A stretch of 64,000 nucleotides of DNA from Cristatella mucedo (GCA_009760855.2 WPIO01000010.1:6640001-6704000); one strand, 5' to 3'. Counted from the first letter of the stretch, positions 10,901 to 23,747 are shown. The notes: generated by a model not told the origin, from the sequence alone. Numbers and translations: made by a program.

Positions 10901-12235
10901 ATCATATGCATCAGCATTTATGGACTTTGCATCTGTGATTAAATTGTGTCTGCTTAAAAGCTAGGCTTTGGCTTGGATCGATCAATTGATAAATATTGGT
11001 ATAATCAATTGGTATTATGATTGGTATAAGCTACAATATTCCTCGTATGCCTGTCAATAAATACGGACAGTTCTGATGTTGTGTAAGCTTTTTTAAGCTT
11101 TTGATCTGTCAATTTTTGGTTAGTCAAACGGCTGAGGTGAAACATAGGCTGTCTGGGCGAGGACGCGTAGTATACTTAGACAGAGGCACAAGCACGTCGA
11201 GCATTACAGCTTTTATTGTTTTGTAGCAATTCACTAATGACTACAGGTCACTAGGGGAGTGAGCAGTAGATACGAAGCGGATATTTTTGCACGAACAGCT
11301 TCAAAAATGTCAATTTTCTTGAGGTTTCGAGATTCACGTGTGATTTTAGATGAGGAGGAGAGCACACAAACTAGACTGAATGAGATGTGCACATGACCAA
11401 ATAGGCAGAATTTTGTATTAATTGGCTGTGATAGGTTGGACATTCTGGAAAAGATTTGGTCGGCTGGTTTATCATAGGAGTTATTTGCTAGTCAGAGGCA
11501 TTCCGTTAGACGATATGAAGAATTATAGGAAATGAGAAAATGTATTGTGATGCAGCTTCTGGTATGCTATTCTCTCGCTTAAGTTTCTCCTGAAAATGCA
11601 ATGCCTTCATTAAAAATTCAATGTCAACTGTACAAAACACATCTTTTTTATGTAAATTTAAAAGGTAGTAACAGATCACCTAATTATTTTTTTGATTCGT
11701 ATATTTGCCATGAACACGCCATTAAGAATTGCACTTTTTACATTAAGCTCATTCGCTTAAGGTTCTCTTGTTTAAGTGTTTAAGGTTGAATTCCTACTAC
11801 TTAATATATGTAATGTGTAACCAATGAGCAAAGCCTACATTCGAATTAATCTACTCCCGCACGTTACTTATATCAACAGGCAAGTGCTAAAAATATATAA
11901 GCATATGCACATTCCTGCATTTATTGATCTTTAAATATTTGAATCTAAATTTGCATAGCGCCATAAGTTAACTTGCATTTTCTATGCCCTTTATATAATC
12001 TGAAAAATGATACCAGCTTACTAGAGGTAAGAACAGCATTATTTAAACAAGCCTACGAACATAAGGGTCAACTCGAACGAAATCGCACATTTTTTGGTAT
12101 ACGATTTTTATTTAGCTTCCTTTGCAAAAGGTTAGCCACGACATTTAACTGGGTGGAGTAAAACCGAGTACAGGGCTTTTGTGAATACCAACTCATGACC
12201 CGGTATCAAAATATTTCGGATTTGTTGGTGTCAGA
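10900..12235. other. Intergenic DNA in unit A, nothing recognised
   Basis: AT-rich and collinear with C and D. Short ORFs such as the one at 11,601 are frame-shifted in D, so I do not call them. Confidence 0.6.
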
Positions 12236-12237
12236 GC

Positions 12238-12412
<175 letters not shown>

Positions 12413-12464
12413 ATGTGTGTGCCTGTGTAAGTGTTTGTATGTATATTATTGCATCTAACAGCCT

Positions 12465-12605
12465 CATTTGTATAACCGTAGAAGAGCCTTAACGGCTATT
12501 ACCACCGCTTGCAATTGGCAATACAAGATTAGAACCCACTTTAGGATTCGAACCCAACAGACCAGTTTCAGATGAGCTGGACTACTGCAAGCTTGAGTAG
12601 CAGTA
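12465..12605 (-). mobile_element. tRNA-derived SINE, family III (downstream of copy A)
   Basis: The reverse strand has TAGTCCAGCTCATCTGAAAC (A-box region) and TGGGTTCGAATCCTAA (B box), then a body with TAATAGCCGTTAAGGCTC. It is a SINE head, not a full tRNA, because no acceptor stem pairs. Confidence 0.55.
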
Positions 12606-15030
12606 GCCTGTAAGTATTTCAGACAGATTGAGCAAGAGACAGGTGCGGCTTAGAATGGATGTACCAGATAAAGTCATTGCATTACCCAGTCATCAGAACC
12701 TTTATCTGTCTTTAGGCAAAGCATGAAAAAGTGAGCAGCAATCCGAGGAGCGACTGTTTTCCTTAGCTACAACTGAGGCCAAGTATTCGTTTTCCTAGCT
12801 GACAGGTATAGTTTAGTCAGCGTATAGAAACAACCCAGCTTTTCTATTTCTTTTTCAAGTTTTGCTCGGTCGATACAGAACCTGTGTCAATTAGACATTG
12901 CATTTAAGTGATCTGACGGCAAAAAGCTATTCTCGGATGTAAAACAGTGATCAAAGTGAATAATTAGGAGGCAGAATCTTTTTCGTAAGACATGGAATCC
13001 CAAGCGGTGCACATATGTGCAGTGAAAGTGGATGACTACTTTCTGTATAAATCGTCGCTTATTATTGAGAAACGAAAACGGCGTCGCAGTGCTTCAGTGT
13101 GTTTTATAATAAGATGTATAGTGATACCTATGATATAGGCAAGCGCCTAAAATCCAACAGAAATGTCATATTCTTTTATTCTATGCAAGATGGACCACAG
13201 TAGCTTAAAAGGAGTAAAACCGTATCGGATTTTGTAAGAAAAAAAGGGTGAATTGTGAGCTAATTTTGCGAAAAATTCATAATTTGAGAAAAGAAATGTC
13301 ACTTTTTAGTTATTCACATTGCCATCTACGAACAGTTTGCTGCATGTGTAACAAATTAGTCTGCCATTGGCACTGCAGTACGGTATTAACATGAAACTAA
13401 AGGCTATTCGGGAATAATAGAGTATTGTAATATTATTACTAATAGTAATAATAATATTAAGTAATTTTTTAAAGAGCCCTGAAATAACTAGATCTCTATC
13501 CAAACGCTTAGTACTTTCTTTCTTTCAATTATAATCAATTCAAATTTTAGCTTTGTAACTTTCTTTTAATGGTAATGTAGATATTCATCACTTCAGAAAC
13601 GCGTCCGATAGGGATATGTGATCTTCGGTCATATTTTTTAGTCAGTAGCACCAAATGATGCTGTTCTTACAACATGAGCAGACCCAAAACACAAACTTGG
13701 TGTTCGGACCAGCACGGGTACTGTGGTGATTTCATCCGACTTGTCGAGGAACTCAAAAAAGACAGACTCGCACAGCCATGTCAACCTCTGCAAATCTTTC
13801 CATTGGGCCACTATCTGCTGTTTTACTCATTCTAAGAAAACTTTAGCAAGCGTATTGTACATAAATACTGATTATTTTGGGAAGTGTATGTGAAATTAAG
13901 TGATATTCAGCCCGCTAAATTTTGAACAAATTTCAAAAAGGAGACAATTGAGTGACATGAATTTATTACAGGTGGCGATTGAATTCAGAACTTTCTGTGT
14001 GGCAGATTTATTCAAATATGTGCCAAAAGCATTTTCACTAACAGATTTAAAATTAGTCGGCTAATGAACGGCAAGACGACTAAAAGCCTAGGAGCTAGTT
14101 CCTCGTGACCACATTGTTTGGGCAAGGAGAACAGATAGGCAGACTGCTGGTGAAAGTGAATAATGCGACCTCTTGGTCCATCAGAGGATTTAAAAGTCTA
14201 TTCTAGCTCTGAATGGGGAGCCAGAGAAACAGATATAACAGTTGTGTAATGTAGCAGGTATGCCGTTGACCGTGTTGAACTCAACACAAGCTGCAGGCTT
14301 TGCAGTTTCATACCACCTGCAGACGACTAAGGGCAGAAAGTCTGTGATTAAGGGAGTTGCAGTGGCCTTGATGCGTCGGCATAACCATATGAACTAGCTT
14401 GGCTGTTATACTGTTCTCTCAAAAGGCAAAGTTTGACCATTTTTCACTACCCGATTAGTCTCTACGATAGTAAGTTATGTATGCTTATTTTTACTTGAAA
14501 TAATATGCATGCTTTGTTCATGGGAAACAAGTGCATGTTGGTTGGAAATGCTTCTTTATGGAAATTAAAGATTTACGTATGACAAGCTTAGCTCTTTAGC
14601 GAGTTTTGTGTCAATTTGATCATTTATACTCGCCAAAAGTCCTGCAAGTAGTGAGTGTATTAAATCAGTTCATGCCGTCACTGAGAAATCGACCTCCTAG
14701 ATTCTGGCAACCATAGCCATGCTGGCTTAGATTTCTAAAATGGTACTTGGATAAAATTAGGTAGACTTGAACATCGAGCTAAATTGATCTTCTACGGAAG
14801 CTTCAGATGGAAACAAGATACGTGATTTTCATGCAGACGCTATTGAAGATATTCTAGCCCAGCCCACTTGAAGGTTTATGTTTTGAAACTTCAGTGTGAC
14901 CCTAGGTTTTCCAATAACTGATAAATCAGTTTTGCCTTCATTAGATTTCAGAAATCTTGCTATCATGCAACAGAGAGTTTCAGCAATATATCCTGCAAGA
15001 GAGTTGCGACATTTTGCCATGCTTAAAACA
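12606..15030. other. Intergenic DNA in unit A, nothing recognised
   Basis: AT-rich, with a TAATAATAAT stretch near 13,430. It aligns to C and D; D carries two insertions within it. Confidence 0.6.
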
Positions 15031-15035
15031 GATAT

Positions 15036-15185
<150 letters not shown>

Positions 15186-15400
15186 AGCAGTGTTTCAGTT
15201 GTGATATCTATACAAAAAATTAAAGCTTAAGTTGTGCTTTAGGATTTAATCAGCAAGTGTAATTTCTTAGAAGAAGTTGACCTAAAACAAATTCCCTGAC
15301 CACACTATACTTCAAAGATTCTCTGGATGAGCTGTGCTCTCATCGTTCTCCCACTGAGATAAGACCGTATCCATTGGGATCAACTACCAACGCTGCTCCT

Positions 15401-15790
15401 TAAGCAGGAGGACCTGGTCAACGGTATCATTTCTAGGGTCTTAACTAAGCTCTAATCGAGGGCAAACTTTGAACACTCAACTCCAATCATTAATCGACAT
15501 TGCTGGAACTAATAGGTTGACACCTAAGCGGCTTCTTTCTTTTTTTTCTTGAGCCCTCAATACCCCTTGTGCTCCCAGTTTACCGAGTCGTTTCCTGAAG
15601 AATCCTCTTCATTATCTACCTATGATCGCTCATTCGGTCAATCCATTCTGCTAAGCAGGAGGACCTGATCAATGGTATCATATCTACGGTCTCAACTAAG
15701 CTATATTCGAGGCCAGAATTTGATCTCTACACTACTCTGATAATGCGACATAAGGGGGACTAATTGGTTGACACTTAAGCAGCTGCTTAG
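15401..15790. repeat. Direct repeat of about 250-bp period, unit A
   Basis: AGCAGGAGGACCTGGTCAAC at about 15,403 recurs diverged as AGCAGGAGGACCTGATCAAT at about 15,655. Both are followed by GGTATCAT, GGTCT, AACTAAGCT and, later, GGTTGACAC, CTTAAG or CCTAAG. Confidence 0.7.
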
Positions 15791-17460
15791 GCCGAGAAGA
15801 AACCATTTGCTAATTTGCAAAGCACCTGTCAGAGAGACCGATGCCGGCTAGAACCATGTGGCTGCTGGCGACTAATTACAAGTGTTATTCAGAGCCCACA
15901 AGTGAGCGCTAGAGCGGAACAGATAGTTTGATGCGAGATTGATATGCATCAGTGAATCGATCTGAAATAGCGACTCTATATGCCTGTTTATTTTATCTCT
16001 GAGGCGCCCCTTAAATATGCAATTTATGGCTTATGCCTTAATGGTGAGCCACTCCTTATGGATTTAGCCATAGGTTATTACGGTAGTCCCTTTAGCAAAT
16101 CACTGCAAGACATTAATTGACCAAGGGTTAGTGACATCACGGTATCAAGCATGCAAAAGCCAATGATACTCATGCTTGTGCCAGCGGGTGGAGCCAGCAT
16201 TAAGACCTACCTGTATCAGATCTCCTTACTCTTCCAGTGTGGCCTTGAATTATTGGCTTGTCAAAATATAAGCATCACGCTGTCCCGTGTACTAATTTGA
16301 AATGTTTAGGCGACTGAGTCTGAGTGGGAGCAAACTGAGTGACTTTTACTCGAGACTGGGGACCTTGAAATCTATTTACGGCTTGCCTGGAGAAAGGTTT
16401 AGAAAGCAGTAGAATTCTGTGGCAGGTAAGGCTTTGAAGGCAGACAAGGCAAGTGGCTAGGTTTCTTTGCATTCTGTAGAAGACTAAGAACATGAGATAG
16501 GAGCAATAAATAAAGGGAATTGTGGATATCTTGATATCACAAACGCATGAACTACAAGCAGTTTGGCTGCCGTACTTTGATCTAAGCAGGTTCTGTTTTT
16601 TGTGGCTTTGCTTAGCTGAAATTAGGGGTCGACTTGACAGTAGCGAAACTTATCTTATCTAGTGGCTGAATAACGCACTGTGAGCAAGCACAGCTCAAAT
16701 GAAAAAAAACGACTCGATGCTCCCTGAATCGCGGGGACAATTGAGCCAACGGTTGGTGCATAGTTGGCTTCGACTTAAGCGTTGCAACGGGAATACACGT
16801 GACAGGTGACTAGAGCGAGAAGTGAGTACTATACTGCCGGCACATCCCAACAAAGGAACGGCCCATTTACTGAACGTCTGCAAAATCTTACCGTAAATGG
16901 CTAACGGACTGAGAGCTAGGGTGCGTTTGGTGCGAAAGCAGAGTGGAAGACATGGGAACTAATTAAGGTTTTACGACAAGCTAATCTGCTTGCTGACAAG
17001 CTATAATAGGGAGGAAAAAATTCATTTCATAACTTTCTAAAGAAATTCTACAATAAATTTCAATTACATATTTAATAATTTATGTTAAATATTACTACGT
17101 TACGTTGCATTTAATGAAAACTGCCACCTTGCATGCTGACCTAATGATTTATGTCGAAATAAAATAGGAGTTTTGAAAGAACTGATAAAGAAAATACGCT
17201 AAAAGGTTGTCATGCATCATTCGGCACAGTTTTTTTATGCTGGAAGATCGCTTACAGCTACTACCGTCTTTTTATTTTATTACAGACAGTTTCGAAGGAT
17301 GAGAAAGCTTTCTAGTTGATTTCTCTGAGAAATAGTTGCGGAGCCCCAAAAATTTACTAAAAGAATCATTCTAGGAAGATTATTCAAGATCGGGATAATC
17401 TTGATTACCAGAACCTCTTCTCGCTCTAGAAATCCATAGACGATAGGTTGGCTAAGGTGA
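15790..17460. other. Intergenic DNA in unit A, nothing recognised
   Basis: Reverse-strand ORFs of 62-72 codons at 16,275 and 16,695 have no recognised domain. The first is disrupted in C by an indel at about 43,023. Confidence 0.55.
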
Positions 17461-17467
17461 ATTTTGC

Positions 17468-17640
17468 CCGCGGGATCATGGCCCAGGCGTAAAGTGCCTA
17501 ATGCTCACTGTTCACGACCCATATCATGGATTCGAGTCCTATAGTGGACTATCCTTTAGTGCCCACTGCAAGGAATAGCAATAGCCTTTAAGAATCTTTT
17601 GCCGTTATATCAATGAGCTGTTAAATCAGCTAATGTGTAT
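17468..17640 (+). mobile_element. SINE family II relative (downstream of copy A)
   Basis: It has GCCCAGGCGTAAAGTGCCTA followed by TTCACGACC and a B box GGATTCGAGTCC, then a body CCACTGCAAGGAATAGCAAT. The sequence is diverged. Confidence 0.5.
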
Positions 17641-17819
17641 TACTTATTTATTTTGGTTTGTTTCGTCTCAATAGCAAACACTGTCATTATGTTTCACCCT
17701 ATTTTATGTATTAGAGAGATGTGCAAATTTTCTAAAATGCCACTTTGACGAACGCCAGAAGTCATAAATAAAATTATGTACGTCCACAAGGAATCGTCCA
17801 GTCACTTACGGTCGCCTAA

Positions 17820-18240
17820 GAGAGTGTAGTAGGATAGCCACGACAGCTGCCCGAACCAGCTCCAGTGTAGAAGCCATGAAAGCTGATATTACTCGTCACC
17901 AAGTAAAACACGGCACTGCATCACACTTGCATGGTAATACTCGCTGCCGCAAACACGGCGTCCGTCTACCTATGATCTGGTCATGAAAATTACTGCCAAC
18001 CATTCAGATCACTAATTCCCTTTATTCACTCAAGCAGGCATCAAAGGGAACTTCAATTGCTGCCATGCTCTGAGTCTGCTGCTTGCGGATGCTACCTCAA
18101 ACATTTGGTAATGCTTTATGTGCAGCATTTGCTCTGCAAACTGCCTAGAGACAGAGAGAGATCCAGTTCTCTGAGAGTGCTATATAAATCTATTATTATA
18201 ATTTTTAATAAAAAAACGTTAGGAATAGATTATTATACCA
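17820..18240 (+). mobile_element. Candidate non-LTR 3' end, downstream of copy A
   Basis: The end reads GAGAGTGCTATATAAATC followed by TATTATTATAA, typical of the 3' tails of LINE or SINE elements. No RT motif remains upstream. The upstream boundary is a guess. Confidence 0.35.
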
Positions 18241-18819
18241 AGTAGCAGGCCACTGGACAGCCACACCGTTAATTATATCGCAATCAAGATTAGGCTTTGG
18301 CTTTTCTCACCACTTGAAATGCTTCTAGCATCTACAGAAACTTATGGAATTTACGGTCACGGCTAATTGTGTACACGGTTAAGAACGGCCAGGTTGCAAT
18401 TAGGGCCAAAATAGCGACGATGGTTTTATCTTGGCTACGTAGCCATTCCAAACGCTGCCAATAATTGAGCTTCTCTAATCACTGCATGCACTGCTATTCC
18501 AGTTCTATTCATTTCCTTGCGAACTCCAACAGGTGTACTTTTTTATTTAGTACACCGTATAGTCAAGATTTCAGTTACTGTAGCTCTTTATAATAGTTTT
18601 GATCAACAGCTCACCGAAAATTTGCAACTTCGCTTCTTGCAAAAATTACCAAAAATACATGGCCTCGGTGTAAGTCTCTTCCGTCGTTGTCTGCCTCGTC
18701 TTTGGAGAGAGAAAGAGTTGAGAGCAATTGTGTGGCGTGAGGCAGAATCTTAGTTTGACAGGTAGCCAGGAGATTCTACGGCACTATGGATGCAGTATAT
18801 CTTGAGCATGCTTCAATGG

Positions 18820-19520
18820 CACATCCCAGCCCCGCCCCCTCCTCCCTCTGCTCAAGGAGCAAGAAGACAGTCTTGCTTCTGAGAAGGGCAGACATCAAAA
18901 GTAACCGTAAGCACTCGTGCTGCCTACTGTCGGTGCTGACGTGTTAATGCCCGGCGGTACAGCGTTAAAACGAAACAGGTAGACACAGACCACGAGGATG
19001 ACTGCCACAAAGGAGAACACGGTCAACAGGCAGAACGAGGAGCAGCAGAGGCCTCAGCGAGCAAGAGGCAGCTACGTCAGGCAGCAAGGCACCGTGACCG
19101 CCACAAAGGAGAACACGGTCGAATGGCAGTTACGGGCCCTTGGCACGATTCGAGTACGTCATCGCCTCGTCGTAGTTCCTCGCACCTCTCACTTTCGCCG
19201 AGTTCTAGAGCTCTGCTACAGCCAGCAGCGACGGTCAAAGCAATATATTGAGCAACGACCAGGCGACGTGCGTCGGCACTTTGAACCTGGTCAGCTGACT
19301 AACGACCGTCGCTCTCTGCTGCTGCTGCTGAAAAACGAAAAGCTGTAAACGTTTGCTCAATTCGGCGACGCCACGAAAGCGCTAGCCTACGTAATGCCCG
19401 TGCAAGCGGCCAAGATAAAGTAGTAGAAAGTCCGCATCTTGCTTTGTCAACGATCTCTGCCGGAAATTCCCTTGCATATTTTAGGCTTCAGCTACTGATC
19501 CATCAGTTCCGGTAAGCTTT
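18820..19520 (+). promoter_or_regulatory. GC-rich promoter-like island between A and B
   Basis: It contains an Sp1-type CCCCGCCCC near 18,832, raised CpG content, and a good donor-like CCGGTAAGC near 19,511. It lies about 3.3 kb upstream of exon 1 B. It could hold a non-coding first exon of the CD225 gene or an unrelated promoter; the sequence cannot decide. Confidence 0.3.
18998..19348 (+). CDS. Small unrecognised ORF in the GC-rich island (block 1)
   Basis: ATG to TAA, 116 codons, Arg- and Gln-rich, with no signal peptide and no domain I recognise, ending in a Leu run encoded by CTG triplets. Block 2 has the same ORF with 84 codons (45,564-45,818). The difference is one 96-bp insertion that keeps the frame. 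Because the blocks are very similar, retention of the frame is weak evidence for coding. It may be a chance ORF in GC-rich DNA or a 5' untranslated exon. Confidence 0.2.
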   Translation: MTATKENTVNRQNEEQQRPQRARGSYVRQQGTVTATKENTVEWQLRALGTIRVRHRLVVVPRTSHFRRVLELCYSQQRRSKQYIEQRPGDVRRHFEPGQLTNDRRSLLLLLKNEKL

Positions 19521-20790
19521 CTCTTTGCCGCGGTGAATTACCTTGATTTTCTGCTGTGTGTACTTTCATGCTTACCTGTGCACAATTTAGTTTGCGTTTC
19601 TGGCATGAGGTCTGGTGCTTTGGCAATTAATGTCTGCTCCGTGTTTGGTTTAGCACGGTGGCTCAACCGTGCTGCTTGCTTTCACTTTAGCACGGCTTGA
19701 TACCGCGTGAGTCACTAATCCTTTGGCATCGATTCTCTTGCAGCAAGTTGTAAAGCGCCTGGATAGGATTTAACTCGCTTGAGACTTGGTTCGATAAAAA
19801 AGTGGCTTATTATTGCTACTTATTAGGAAATAGAAAGGAGGGCCCAGAATGTCAAAAAAATACATAGTTCTCTTGAGCGTGCATTAGAAAGTTATTTCCG
19901 CTATTGTTATTATTATTAGTTTCACGTATTTCTACTGGCAACTTATTGCATTACATCACTTTCGTAATCTGCAACTGTGTGGCTTGTGATCCCTGGGCTA
20001 TTAGATTCCTTTCACGTATGTTACAAAAAGCTGTAGAATTCCGCAGGGTTGGCAATGGTTTACAAATGGCATGGTGGCTGAATTAAAGAATAAATGTGTC
20101 TAAGTATATCTTTTTACTTTCATCAGGTGCACTGGCACTCTACAATCATGAATGCATGTGTTTCTAACAATTGCGCTGAAAGTGACAGGATTTTCTTATA
20201 AGGTCCGGAAAATAAATCGAAGCAAGCTCTGTCGAGCATGTTAAAGTATGAATAAGGCTAAAGTCTTCAAAACTTCAAATAAACCTTTGGATACTATGTT
20301 TTTCTGCGCTTTAGATGCTGGTCCAAGACCTAACTCATTATTGCTGTCATTCCGGGTACGCAATCCCCAGAATCGATAGCTCCCCTGCCTATTACATAAA
20401 TAAACTAATGTACCATTATCGTTATTAGTATCGTAGCTCTCTGTTTTCAACTCATGCGAAAAGGAAGCGGTTTAAAAAGAAGTGAGTCGGCAAACGGCGT
20501 ATTGCTGGAAAGACCAGGGCTGCTTAAGCCCATAAATAAAGATCCTGGCAAAGGGACCTATGTCGGGCTAACAAATCGCTTACCCATCCATTATACTTGT
20601 ATTCTAAAAAAATGCAGCCCTTGTCTTTTGAATGTCCAATACTCCTGCACATGTGAATATAAGTTCACGGGAGAAAGGTCGCCAATGTTTGTTCATTACT
20701 TGCATATGGTTGCTATGCAATCAGTTTTCAAGCGTTGCTTCCGCTTAACGAATCTGGCTTAAACCGATTCTATTGTCATGGTACATCGCA
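19520..20790. other. Intergenic DNA between A and B, nothing recognised
   Basis: It follows the GC-rich island and is nearly identical to 45,990-47,260. No supported gene. Confidence 0.55.
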
Positions 20791-20794
20791 ATTC

Positions 20795-20822
20795 CTTCTC
20801 TCTGTCTCTGTCTCTGCCTCTG

Positions 20823-20914
<92 letters not shown>

Positions 20915-20937
20915 GTCTCTGTCTCTGTCTCTGTCTC

Positions 20938-20968
<31 letters not shown>

Positions 20969-21080
20969 TTGTCTCTCTGTCTCTCTCTCACTCTCTCTTT
21001 CTCTCTGTCCCTCTCTCTCTCTTTCTCTCTCTTTCTCACTCTGTGTCTCTTTCTTAGTCTCTGCCTCTCTTTCTTTTTTC
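20795..21080. repeat. Microsatellite (CT)n with CTGTCT variants, between A and B
   Basis: This pyrimidine tract has CTCTGT units at both sides of a pure (CT)n core. Confidence 0.95.
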
Positions 21081-21084
21081 TCTT

Positions 21085-22200
21085 ACTTATTTTTATGCTG
21101 TAGGAATTTCGTAAAAAGTGCGCATTCTTTTTTTAGACTAGTTTAAAAGCGCCTCCTAGCAATGGCTCTTCCTCTCTGAGAGGAATCGGAGGTTTCTTTC
21201 AAAAAGCTACCCTTTCTTTTCAAGAGAGTCTCAATATTTTTTCCCGAGGTCTATTCAATGAGACCTGTTAGTGCAAATTACTATGGTCGGTCTTCATACT
21301 GGGCCTCAGGGTAGTTAAGGATGCTAAAAAGGTACTTCACTCCGCACTTTTTCAGAACTCTCATTCCAAGCCGGCCTCTTAGGGCGATTCTGTGACTATG
21401 GGTTTTCTGGAAAATGAAACTTTCAAATCAGCTCCACAGGTATCAAAGCGTGGACAGAATATACCATCGCGGCTAGAAGTCGACTATAAAAGATCAATGA
21501 CTGCATATTGGGAACCACAGCCTCCGGCGTGAATGGCAAGCAACACAACTCCTGGCCTACCACGGCTCTGTTGCGTTTAGTGACAGTTTCATCGGAGGGA
21601 AAGCTGTCCGTAGAAAGAACCTAGCAACCTGGATTATGTCTTAAACCGACGAGGGCTGCTTCAGCGGTCATCGAATGTCAGCGGAAGTCTACCGAGAAGT
21701 AAGCTGCTGTCGACCAGTCTGCAAGTCACTGCTTGAGCCAACGCTCAGCTCTCGTTCTGCGAGCGGATTGACGCTGTCTCACATATGCAGCGACGGTTAC
21801 GTATCTCGAAAGGCAGTTGGGTTAGCTTTTTAGTGCATAAAAAGCTTGCATTATCTACTCGCCATCCCAAGGTCTAGACAAAAGAAGACAAGGAACTGAA
21901 ACTTACGATTTCGCCACAGCGTCCAACATCCGGTAACGAAATCTGCGGACGATAAAAGCGACATGTTTACTTGCCACGGTAATCAAAGCTTCGTCTTTGC
22001 GACGATGCTATAGGTGTGGTCTACCTAATCTAAATGTCGATGTCTTTTAAGCAACACTATGAGCGCCGATAACCAGATGCATTTATGTAGGGAGATAAAT
22101 GTGACATTGCTGTAAACGTTATCTTCCAAACGTTACAAATGCACAAAGGCACCTCCTAAAACTGGCGAGCAAGGGGAGGCCAAGCAGCAACTGCTCGTTC
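21085..22200. other. Intergenic DNA upstream of B, nothing recognised
   Basis: Moderately GC-balanced and matching 47,580-48,690. No ORF or RNA gene that I can support. Confidence 0.55.
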
Positions 22201-22845
22201 ATTCCTCATAGCTGCAGTGTCGCTCGTCGTCGCGGCATAAGAGCGCCACAAGCTGCCGCCGCCGCCACCGCGCCTAGCCGTTGAGAACGAGGAGCAGCCG
22301 AGGCCGGAGCGAGCAAGCTGCAGCTACGTCAGGCAGCGACGCACCGTGCACTGGACGGCGGGCAGGCCCGGCCCGGCCCGAGCAGGCCCGGATTGCTCTC
22401 TCAGCCGCGAAGCGGCCGCAGCAGCGAAGCAGCTACTTCGAAGCGGCGTCACACCAAGCAGCAGAGACTTCGCAAGCGGTTGGAGCGATTCGTGCAGCGG
22501 CGAGACACGCCCGAGGGAATCGGGGGAAACGTCAGTACCTCCGCCGCAATGCTTTGGGTCAGCACCATGCATGGCCCTTGACGAGTGCCGACAAGAGTGC
22601 TCAGCTGCAGTTGTGACATCTTTTGTAATAAATGCATTCACCGAAATTTTGCTTCAGACTGATTAAACCACGCCGAAGGTCTCACTTAATGAATGGCCTA
22701 GCCCAGGCTTTCGCTCCAGTATCCAAGGCCTTGATACACAATAGCTGGTGATAACAACCGAGGGCCGTCGTCTCCACACGTCAATATACATCCGTTCGTG
22801 AAGCGTTCTCGTTTGCAACGTCTACTTGGGGTTCATTTCGGCACT
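22200..22845 (+). promoter_or_regulatory. GC/CpG-rich 5' region of copy B
   Basis: A CpG-rich stretch begins with CCGCCG repeats near 22,255, followed by a CRE-like TACGTCA at about 22,325 and GC-rich blocks to about 22,570. It is homologous to the D upstream region. About 170 bp present in D (about 49,180-49,348) is missing here at about 22,690. No TATA box is evident. The promoter role is inferred from position and composition. Confidence 0.4.
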
Positions 22846-23070
22846 ATGCAGAAGCAATTTGATCCATACGGCCGAGTTAGCCAGAACATGGACGGTGCAC
22901 TGCCAACACCAGCTTACCAGCCTCCAGCTGCTCACAGCTACGGGCAGCCGTATACGTACGGCTTCGGTCCTCAGCCCGGCTATGGAGCCCAGGCAGGCAA
23001 CAGCTCTTTCGTGCCGTCGACGGTAAACAACCAAAACTCAAATATCAACGTTGTTTTCGCTCAGCCTCAG
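22846..23070 (+). pseudogene. Orphan exon 1 of CD225/dispanin copy B
   Basis: This is an intact 75-codon exon 1 with ATG at 22846 and donor GTAAGC at 23071, most like copy D. No matching exon 2 follows: homology to the D intron stops near 25,484, before the acceptor, and the next gene copy starts upstream of C. By eye it differs from D exon 1 by four amino-acid changes and about two silent changes. One change turns the PPAY motif into TPAY, removing PPxY; another replaces a proline with histidine near residue 30. This pattern suggests relaxed constraint. It is either a dead gene fragment or an alternative first exon for exon 2 of copy C at 34760, since the phases match. Confidence 0.75.
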
Positions 23071-23628
23071 GTAAGCGCCACAGTCCGAAGAACAAAATTG
23101 TGACGGCTAAGAGGCAATTTAGACATTGGCTGTCTAGGCGTGCTGAGCAGCTGTGTAGAAGTTTCACTCACGCGAGCTGCTGGACACTTGCTCGTCTTGT
23201 GCAGCTAGTGCGTGCCGGCTGCACCGGGAGGTCAAATTAGGTTGACGCCGACCGGCGAAGCCGACTATTAGTCACGCTAGATGGTTAGAAGTCCGTCTAT
23301 CGCAGCTAGGTCTACACTCACTTACTGCAGAAAGGGGCGGCTGGCTGCCATTTCATTGGCTGTCGTCACACCCAATTTAGACTCAAGTTTTGAACTGGGC
23401 GATGCATCTAGCCCCACCCAAGCACCTGTACTAGCTCCAAGAATAAAGGTCGCCAGTAAGATAGTGTGTGTGCAAAAGCAAGAAGATTGGTTTGGTAAGC
23501 CTTTGCAGCTATAAATTTAGTGGATCTATCTCGGTTATACTTGCATTTGCCTGCATGACGCCTAGAGGTGTCAGCATACAAGCAGAGGCTAGGGACAACA
23601 GACGTAATTTTCGGGCCCTCCTAGGCTG

Positions 23629-23694
<66 letters not shown>

Positions 23695-23747
23695 TCTGCT
23701 CTTTCTCTCTCTCTCTCTTTCCCTTCTCTGTCTCGCTCTCCTCCCTG
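23629..23747. repeat. Microsatellite (CT)n, after exon 1 of copy B
   Basis: This is a nearly pure CT tract at the site homologous to those in A, C and D, without the 8-bp unit. Confidence 0.95.

Noticed and set aside
12465-12605. Functional tRNA gene
   Set aside because: A and B boxes are present, but I could not pair an acceptor stem or anticodon arm, and it recurs with a longer tail as a SINE.
16275-16493. 72-codon reverse-strand ORF as a gene
   Set aside because: The C counterpart is shifted by an indel near 43,023, and no domain or splice signals support it.
20735-21146. Overlapping Ser/Leu-rich and Arg/Glu-rich ORFs
   Set aside because: All frames and both strands are open because the tract is a CT microsatellite; no conserved start or flank.
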